A DNA stretch of 64,000 nt from assembly GCA_963082975.1 (NCBI GenBank), contig OY720346.1, forward strand, positions 52,031,759-52,095,758, in the 5' to 3' direction. The translations under genes and the position numbers were made by a program. Positions 62,201-64,000 of this stretch are shown here, piece after piece. Source of the DNA: Labia minor (taxonomy: Eukaryota; Arthropoda; Insecta; Dermaptera; Spongiphoridae). Under the pieces are notes generated by a model. The model did no database searches and had not been told where the DNA came from. It saw only the letters and a list, made by a program, of their open reading frames with translations. Positions within the stretch are counted from its first letter, which is position 1; each line of letters opens with the position of its first letter.

Positions 62201-63454
62201 ATAGAAAATTTTTAAATTATTATAAATTTATAAAAAGTTAGTTTAAGAATATTTTTTTTTAATTACTTTACTTAATTAAAATTTACTTATCTTATGCATT
62301 TTGCCAAATATAATAAGTTTCAAATATCAATTTTTAAATATAAATAATAATAATCATATTATTATTCATCTAATTATTATATCATTTTAATTTATAAGAA
62401 GGAGAAATGCGTTTTTTTATATTTTTGCAATTTTAGGTGCATCAATTAAAATTTCAGTTCTATGCAAGCCTTGTGTAGTAGAAATGGAAAATTATAATAT
62501 GGAAAGGGCCTGCATGATCTCTATATATTAGTTACCACTAAACTAAGCAAAAATAAATTAAATAGTGTTTAAATTTACATTATAAAAAGTTTATATTTAA
62601 ATATTAAATAAAATTAACTTACTTTTCGTTATACATTATTCGTAGTATTACTCTAAATAAAAAACATTATTAGTTAAGTGCTACGAGTATTGTTTTTTCA
62701 AAATTTTATATTATAAATTATTATATTATTATATTTAGAGAAATTTTATTATTATATTATTTATAAAAATTAAATGTAGTTTAATAATTTCTTCTTTAAT
62801 TAGTTCCCCCTCAAAGTCCAGCTGATTTATTTATTTTTGTATAAATTAAATAGTAAAATAATTAAAATTGGTATTTAAATAAGAAATCCTTTATAAGAAC
62901 ATGGAATCGTTTTATTTTCTTTTAATGTTTTTTATTAATTTATTATTTAATTTTTTACTACTTTTAATTTTACTACTTTTTATTAATTTTATTTAAAAAT
63001 AAAAAAAAAATATTAGAATCGATCAAATAGAATATTATTTCATAATACATATTTATTCCTATATAATAATAATAAATTAATAATTATTTTTATATGTGTA
63101 TAATAAATAAATAATATCAAAAATGTTGTGATCAAGAAACAAAAGTGGCTAAAGAGTTTTAAAACATCTTTATTCATAAAGAATGTTTCTTAAAAATATT
63201 AAAAAGAAATAAATTAATTAAATAAACAATTCAATATTTTAAAAGACTTCAATTGATAAATTTCTTATTTAGTATATTAATGAATGTTTTGAAAATGTAT
63301 ATGATTAATAACTTACATTATATTCACAAAAATCTTGACAAGGATAAGCAATTATAAAATGTAGATTTTTTATAATAAAAAATAGAAGAGAGAGGTAATA
63401 CACTTCTCGTCCTTCCATTGCTGATGATAAGGAGACAACGAATGAAATTTTCAT
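38623..63454 (-). CDS. Receptor tyrosine kinase, Torso-like, 18 coding exons
   Basis: Exons in transcript order: 63454-63317, 54613-54572, 54414-54372, 53260-53094, 53002-52894, 42615-42520, 42439-42366, 42082-41917, 41850-41681, 41443-41111, 40800-40593, 40523-40351, 40274-40202, 39977-39885, 39820-39753, 39534-39317, 38978-38841, 38767-38623. Total is 2454 nt, 817 residues, all phases consistent. A hydrophobic N-terminus (start 63454; 63418 is an alternative ATG) is followed by a Cys-rich segment (residues 39-70, with CPEEC and CCKC). Fibronectin-III-like ectodomain sequence follows, then one membrane segment at about 406-429. The kinase has a GQGAFG loop (486-491), VAVK lysine 512, Glu 529, HRD (661-663), DFG (681-683), activation-loop Tyr 689 and 694, and an insert of about 60 residues after 573. 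The split kinase, FnIII ectodomain and [13 protein letters not shown] block favour Torso, the receptor for trunk/PTTH-type ligands that signals through Ras/MAPK in embryonic termini and prothoracic gland. A different split-kinase receptor is possible. Exon 1 rests on phase and signal-like sequence only. Confidence 0.75.
43432..44013. repeat. Tandem repeats in the hAT 5' region
   Basis: Two copies of a 55-bp unit (43432-43541, starting AATGTTAATTATAAGTTC). About three copies of a 30-bp unit (43728-43818, AATATTTTAGAATCAAATTA). Several CATTTAAAATGATATTAAA units follow at 43849-43957, then a short TATATTTATAT array at 43980-44013. They lie between the left terminus and the transposase start. Confidence 0.8.
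44048..45907 (+). CDS. hAT transposase (ZBED5/FAM200-like), 619 residues, intact
   Basis: A single-exon transposase of the hAT superfamily. It starts MDRWLQTG, then a Lys-rich segment, then a BED-type zinc finger with C56, C59, H76 and H81. The RNase-H-like catalytic part follows, with [20 protein letters not shown] (first acidic residue) and [12 protein letters not shown], a C-x2-H-like [12 protein letters not shown] stretch, and [10 protein letters not shown]. The C-terminal hAT dimerisation region ends the protein ([20 protein letters not shown], then [20 protein letters not shown]). The length and block order are those of ZBED5/FAM200/SCAND3-type transposases, which have also been domesticated in vertebrates. 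Here terminal repeats and a target duplication surround the ORF, so it is a transposon gene rather than a host gene. No stop or frameshift was seen. It would bind the transposon ends and catalyse cut-and-paste movement in the nucleus. Confidence 0.93.
   Translation: MDRWLQTGSTQKRKESDDEASTANSTKKRKTRKYSDDYLSFGFTYICNNDVERPVCVLCQESLSNESMKPANLRRHLQTKHSEHVSKSIEFFKMKKEELNSSQKLMVKTGSGGMSKKAVMASYEVALLIAKAGKPHNIAEQLILPATKVITNIMLGTKAANDINLISLSNDTVKNRIEDMSCNIKEELISRVRKSHYYSLQLDESTDVTNNANLLAFIRYEFENQIQEDVLFCDSLPSRTTANDIFNSLNNFITENEIEWPKCVGICTDGARAMSGTRTGLIALIKNVAPQVVWNHCCIHRESLAAKNMSPDLKRTLDEVVKIVNFIKARPLNSRVFKILCEEMGSQHTHLLLHTDVRWLSRGKVLIRLFELRDEIRLFLIDAHFELTECFNDFIWLAKVAYLTDIFTKLNELNLSLQGTVVNIFKVEDKIEAMIKKIDLWSKRIQNGVYESFPTLNDFIESSSEKLLNQTRQLFVEHLITLKSNFRKYFSTPDPCNNWIRDPFNMEITNAKHLSAPEQDILVELSCDTTYKLKFNKTELSNFWLLLRSDYPALANKALQHLIPFCTTYLCEQAFSVLFYIKSKYRNKLNVEPDLRLKVSNIKPDIEILVSRKQLHTSH
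46690..47106 (-). repeat. CTATCTCGC repeat family, copy E (inverted, truncated)
   Basis: The minus-strand 5' end CTATCTCGCAATTTGAATTG lies at 47106. GGCACCACGTCATGT, TTCAATCAAGCTGAAATTC and CTCTTCCGGTTGAGCTC follow, and the copy stops at the AAACCGTTTTTGCGT module near 46690 without the microsatellite or GCGAGATAG end. Confidence 0.7.
48433..48585. repeat. Large hairpin with ~62-bp arms
   Basis: The arm beginning GAACTGTTTTATAATTCTTA and its inverse ending TTATAAAACAGTTC pair almost throughout, including CTCTAACAT and ATGTGAAGTTCATTTC. The loop is about 25 bp of AT. It lies inside the putative Helitron. Confidence 0.75.
49121..49186 (-). other. tRNA-like sequence with pol III A/B-box resemblance
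   Basis: On the minus strand TAGTCCAGCGGTTGGAC resembles an A box and folds into a D-arm (GTCC...GGAC). GGTTCGAAACTC about 25 bases on resembles a B box. The acceptor, anticodon and T stems do not pair properly, so it is not a functional tRNA. It may be a tRNA-derived SINE head or a degenerate tRNA. Confidence 0.3.
49560..49877. repeat. Interspersed repeat with GGAC/GACA microsatellite
   Basis: Contains CACGTGGAGAAATGTCC, ATCAAAATCCGTTGAGCCGT and a (GGAC)(AGAC) run at 49764-49788, a composition common in insect TE 3' regions. It borders the third copy of the 33-bp repeat. No protein was seen. Confidence 0.45.
49878..49910 (+). repeat. 33-bp identical repeat, copy 3
   Basis: Same sequence and orientation as 22719-22751. 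Confidence 0.8.
50030..50385 (+). repeat. Repeat related to the CTATCTCGC family, with CATA microsatellite
   Basis: Has TACCAAATTTCGAAGTCCTAG, a (CATA)n run at 50210-50247, then AAAACGTCAAGATC and TCGAAATTTTTGACGATTCC before ATACTTCCC. This is the same module order as the right half of the CTATCTCGC family (AAACGTATAAAAACATC ... GTGATCGCAATACT) but diverged. Open frames on both strands over 49989-50688 are products of this repeat. Confidence 0.5.
50535..50950 (-). pseudogene. LINE reverse-transcriptase ORF, C-terminal fragment
   Basis: On the minus strand the conceptual translation includes [17 protein letters not shown], a stop, then [20 protein letters not shown] and [10 protein letters not shown]. 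This matches the region downstream of the RT core in insect LINE ORF2. It then jumps to GRDVREM and the tail block seen at 1545-1840. A stop codon, frameshifts and an internal deletion make it inactive. It lies in kinase intron 5. Confidence 0.7.
51001..51115 (-). pseudogene. Helitron PIF1-type helicase, C-terminal remnant
   Basis: The minus-strand frame reads [20 protein letters not shown] followed by [10 protein letters not shown]. This is the conserved C-terminal helicase motif block (x-x-INKxQGQTL ... [12 protein letters not shown]) of Helitron Rep/helicase proteins. Only about 38 residues remain, and the final A-x-SR reads ECCE. It supports the presence of Helitrons among the surrounding repeats. 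Confidence 0.75.
51165..51505 (-). repeat. Helitron-like repeat, copy of 47850-48180
   Basis: Shares nearly all of CTCGGTACTTAAGTT, GGATTTGGCTGGTAATATTA, CACCGAGCTCTCGCTCTACC and GCGCCCCAAGTGGTTATAAA with 47850-48180. It ends at TTTAGCTAGTATAATAAGAT, whose inverse is the TCTTATTATACTAGC 5' edge. It is adjacent to the helicase remnant. Confidence 0.6.
51703..52140. repeat. Foldback element in kinase intron 5
   Basis: The arms at 51703-51768 (to GTGTCCCTTCATAC) and 52012-52100 (GTATGAAGGGACAC onward) are inverted copies. The right arm also matches, inverted, 50425-50530 (TTGTGTTCTTATTTAAAATA). This suggests duplication and inversion of local sequence. Confidence 0.6.
52430..52655 (-). repeat. 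Helitron-like 5' segment
   Basis: The minus strand carries CTTATCTTCTTATGAGAGTA, then AAACCGCTCTAACGATTTTT and AGTATTTATAAAGAAAAATT, the same opening modules as 49300-49453 and 20866-21000. TGACGTCA lies at 52436. It is truncated. Confidence 0.5.
53345..54153. mobile_element. 0.8-kb inverted-repeat element, copy 2, in kinase intron 3
   Basis: The ends TTATATAAGATAAAACCGAGG and, inverted, TTATATAAGGTAAAACCGAGG are about 21-bp inverted repeats. The interior is homologous to 3045-3905 throughout. A C-homopolymer of about 17 bases lies at 54040-54056. No transposase was recognised, so it is non-autonomous. It accounts for most of intron 3 (1.1 kb). Confidence 0.7.
54958..55200 (-). pseudogene. 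Mariner transposase, N-terminal fragment
   Basis: The minus-strand frame reads [14 protein letters not shown], stop, [31 protein letters not shown], and [13 protein letters not shown] followed by MKVHEVAEA. This is the bipartite helix-turn-helix of SETMAR-like insect mariners (E-x-x-ELDxxYGDSAPSxSTVKNWF ... IVDKIHxxxLxDR). Three in-frame stops are visible. The catalytic domain is absent. It lies in kinase intron 1, just upstream of the LTR element. Confidence 0.75.
55718..56135 (+). repeat. 5' LTR (418 bp)
   Basis: Identical by eye to 60040-60457. Contains three tandem units of about 40 bp, four CACGTG palindromes (55826, 55868, 55907, 56002) and a TATA box at 56021. The Pol-tail reading frame ends at 56107, and the gag ATG is at 56126. 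No AATAAA is visible. Confidence 0.95.
56002..56057 (+). promoter_or_regulatory. LTR core promoter
   Basis: CACGTG at 56002-56007, TATATAAAG at 56021-56029 and an initiator-like TCATTC at about 56051-56056, about 30 bp downstream of the TATA box. Transcription from here would place both the gag ATG and the primer site in the RNA. The spacing is inferred. Confidence 0.55.
56126..56893 (+). CDS. Gag polyprotein of the LTR retrotransposon
   Basis: 255 residues. The ATG lies 10 bp before the end of the 5' LTR, so the reading frame crosses the LTR end and the primer site. The N-terminal third has the capsid-like [20 protein letters not shown] block typical of arthropod Gypsy Gag proteins, followed by a helical region to about residue 170. 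A coiled-coil-like stretch ([15 protein letters not shown]) and a C-terminal zinc knuckle [18 protein letters not shown] (C-x2-H-x9-C-x3-C) complete it. Gag forms the cytoplasmic particle and binds the RNA. Pol overlaps the last 49 bases in the -1 frame. No mutation is apparent. The start could instead be a downstream Met, but this ATG is the first and keeps the whole capsid block. Confidence 0.9.
   Translation: MSHNGDPDGSNTSTTAGEAAVGRVSIKIPAFWTRRPDLWFARIEAQFSANAITSEQTRFDHVVGALEEDVMEQVDDIIKAPPRNPYSALKKQLIQRLGASEASMVKRFFTEERGDRRPSQFLRHLRNLDPKASEGALREAWTRQLPPEARTIVFTMTGKRLDEIAEVADQIVEDNGMAVWATRKNPPLVEEKQSSYANERTSFREEIEQLKKEIRQLRSTKDQPLTVCFYHKRFGKDARKCTTPCTWAENANNSR
56137..56149 (+). other. Primer-binding site (tRNA-Trp type)
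   Basis: TGGTGACCCCGAT starts one base after the 5' LTR. TGGTGACCCCGA is complementary to the 3' end of animal tRNA-Trp, the primer known for CsRn1/kabuki elements. The site lies inside the gag reading frame. Confidence 0.7.
56845..60429 (+). CDS. Pol polyprotein (protease, RT, RNase H, integrase)
   Basis: 1194 codons open in the -1 frame relative to gag. Protease [10 protein letters not shown] at residues 43-52. Reverse transcriptase with YIDDILVFS around 334-342. RNase H with [12 protein letters not shown] around 487. Integrase has an HHCC finger (HCLGHPG...CLECQ) around 677-717 and a DDE core (HIDLIGP near 743, TDQGRQFES near 802, LVERFHR near 836). The Pol frame passes the polypurine tract and continues about 129 residues into the 3' LTR, ending in a Ser/Thr-rich tail with repeated (S/T)xVHVES units. 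How Pol is translated is unclear: I saw no canonical slippery heptamer in the 49-bp overlap, and an internal ATG (MGGKRK) is available. All catalytic motifs are present, so the enzyme could be active. Confidence 0.93.
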   Translation: MYHSLHMGGKRKQQPVVGGTGCSSIHSRFFINDNSTGKSFLIDTGSDVSIYPRKYLKADLKPTSRTLTAANGTMIRTFGYETKTLDLGLRQRFPWKFTIASVDTPIIGSDFLGFFNLLVDCRNKRLLASSRNNDDDAEMVPDPVISSIKTPVLLEEFPELTRPSGTPRKIKHNTQHHILTTAGPPTFCRPRRLPPDRLKVAKEEFDNMIRDGTARPSTSPWSSPLHIVPKKDGWRPCGDYRTLNSRTIPDRYPVRHILDYAHELRGATVFSKIDLVRAYHQIPVAPEDIPKTAITTPFGLFEFPFMAFGLRNAAQTFQRFIDEALHGLPFCFAYIDDILVFSSDIKKHRSHLRSLFERLVKYGLVINLDKCVFEAETITFLGYHISKKGSLPLPDRVADLKKFPRPTTAKELRRFLGMLNFYRRFLPHAAEAQAPLNEALSGPNIKGKATVIWTEKRIKAFEAAKENLGKATLLVHPDASAPTSITTDASLTAMGAVLQQFVEGEWRPLAFFSKKMSPTQAKYSAYDRELLAVYEAVRHFRHMIEGRHFIIFTDHKPLINAFTNNKEHRSPRQSNHLNYISEFTTDIRHVSGEDNVVADAFSRVNAITSPIDIRMLADSQTSDAELKMLLNERSKTSLILEKVQIPGSDTTLYCDTSTGKPRPFVATEFRPQTLWSLHCLGHPGAAASARLTAERFVWPGIKRDCREWAKKCLECQRSKVGRHTVSPIGQFPIPAARFLHVHIDLIGPLPISRGFSYCLTAVDRFSRWPEVVPISDISAETVAEALLSGWISRFGCPEQITTDQGRQFESKLFAALGRLCGFRRSRTTPYHPASNGLVERFHRSLKAAIMCHADQGWCSALPLVLLGIRASFKEDINASSAELVYGEPLRLPGEFFCSNGNPESHSALIENLRRCISKLRPTQTSQHTKRGSFIHRALRDSTHVFLRQDALRGALAAPYTGPHKVLSQDEKTITIQVNLREVRVSIDRVKPAFTLEDFETPSVPILQHSPQQTLPKSEIKIQQNQKAPQQATERTTRSGRKVKSPKNREYVYEQKEAKFSKGGEWCGKRSSSHHTKPQAEASTSQSGTGITTDSLSGTSRVHVESGANQSGASRVHVESNNQPGASILHVESFTSQPGASKLDPDQSALIPSTTAGPGQSTWTTTSYIKPTEDTRESFVTPRLYSDIVKSANLK
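60024..60039 (+). other. Polypurine tract
   Basis: AAAAGGGGGGGAGTGG directly precedes the 3' LTR at 60040. It serves plus-strand priming during reverse transcription, and it is also translated as part of Pol. Confidence 0.8.
60040..60457 (+). repeat. 3' LTR (418 bp)
   Basis: Identical by eye to 55718-56135. The first 390 bases are an open continuation of pol, whose stop is at 60427-60429. GGCT follows as the target duplication. Confidence 0.95.
60458..63316. other. Remainder of kinase intron 1
   Basis: AT-rich and largely without recognisable elements. A small less AT-rich patch at 61670-61775 contains CAGTGGTGTGTTGGGAGAGG on the minus strand, possibly a single hAT-like terminus. A minus-strand GTAAGT donor at 62620-62630 is preceded by an acceptor-like AG, but the enclosed bases contain stops in the needed phase. 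I see no gene. Confidence 0.5.
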
Positions 63455-64000
63455 TTGAGGAGTAAAAGACAGACGGTAGCAGACGAGGGAGGGGGAATGA
63501 AGAGATTCAGATAGCAATGTTGAGATTTTGAAAATATAAATAAATTAAATTGATTAGACAACGATTGATTAGTTAAATACAATGGAGAGGGTTAATTAAG
63601 AAATAAAAAAATATAAAGTATAGCAATGAATAAATAAATAATAAATAGGAATAAAAGAAAATTATTGTTATTTGCTTTTTGTAATATTATTTAAGTAATA
63701 AAGTAATATATATATAAACAATTTAAATATTAATTAATAATTATATTCTTTGTAAATGTATTATACAAAAATATGTTAGGGATTGTATAATTATAAATTG
63801 TACAATCTATATTGTTTACTTGTATAACATTTTTGTCGTTTTTTCAAACATAAAATTAAATATTTTGAGATAGAAATTTGAATTCCTCTCTTCTCAAAGA
63901 ATAAAGATTTTTGTCAAATTTTAATAAAAAAAAAACGTTAAAATTTAGCTTTTTTTATTAATTTCAAAATATATCAAAACATTTAATCATTTATTCTATT
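63455..64000. other. 5' flank of the receptor kinase gene
   Basis: The minus-strand frame stays open upstream of the chosen ATG (63454) to about 63520 but has no further ATG. Beyond it lies AT-rich DNA with no TATA box I could single out. Promoter and any non-coding first exon are undefined. Confidence 0.4.

Noticed and set aside
62620..62662. Possible extra kinase exon with GTAAGT donor
   Set aside because: The acceptor choices give stop codons in the required phase 0, and exons 1 and 2 already join in phase.

Overview
This is very AT-rich (well over 70% A+T) nuclear DNA from an arthropod, most likely an insect. The evidence is spliced genes with GT-AG introns, a torso-type receptor tyrosine kinase, mariner, hAT, Tigger, Helitron and LINE remnants, and a CsRn1/kabuki-type LTR retrotransposon. 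I cannot name the species. There is no sign of prokaryotic or organellar DNA.

Host genes are few and far apart. (1) A first coding exon of a C-Maf-inducing protein (CMIP) homologue lies on the minus strand at 27835-28032, with an unusually GC-rich 5' flank. The rest of that gene must continue towards, and probably beyond, the left end; I could not find another exon. (2) A complete eight-exon BDP1 gene (TFIIIB subunit B'', 833 codons plus stop) lies on the plus strand at 32002-37493. (3) A complete 18-exon receptor tyrosine kinase (817 residues), best matched to Torso, lies on the minus strand at 38623-63454. BDP1 and the kinase are convergent, about 1.1 kb apart. All splice phases I assigned are consistent and both CDS totals are divisible by three.

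The rest is mobile DNA. The left 27 kb is a graveyard of hAT-type MITEs (several with perfect 8-bp target duplications), decayed mariners, a Tigger fragment, LINE 3' ends, Helitron-like repeats and a five-copy family bounded by CTATCTCGC/GCGAGATAG. The kinase gene has 17 introns. Fourteen are under 350 bp, and the three long ones each carry transposable elements. Intron 1 holds an intact LTR retrotransposon with identical LTRs (55718-60457). Intron 3 holds an 0.8-kb inverted-repeat element. Intron 5 holds an intact hAT element with a 619-residue transposase (42966-46293) plus Helitron and LINE pieces.

The most noteworthy object is the LTR retrotransposon. It appears very recently inserted and is far more GC-rich than its host. 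Its gag start codon lies in the 5' LTR, its pol frame runs about 129 residues into the 3' LTR, and the LTR carries four CACGTG palindromes that double as coding sequence for the Pol tail. I saw no CRISPR-like array, rRNA gene, convincing tRNA gene or new gene cluster.
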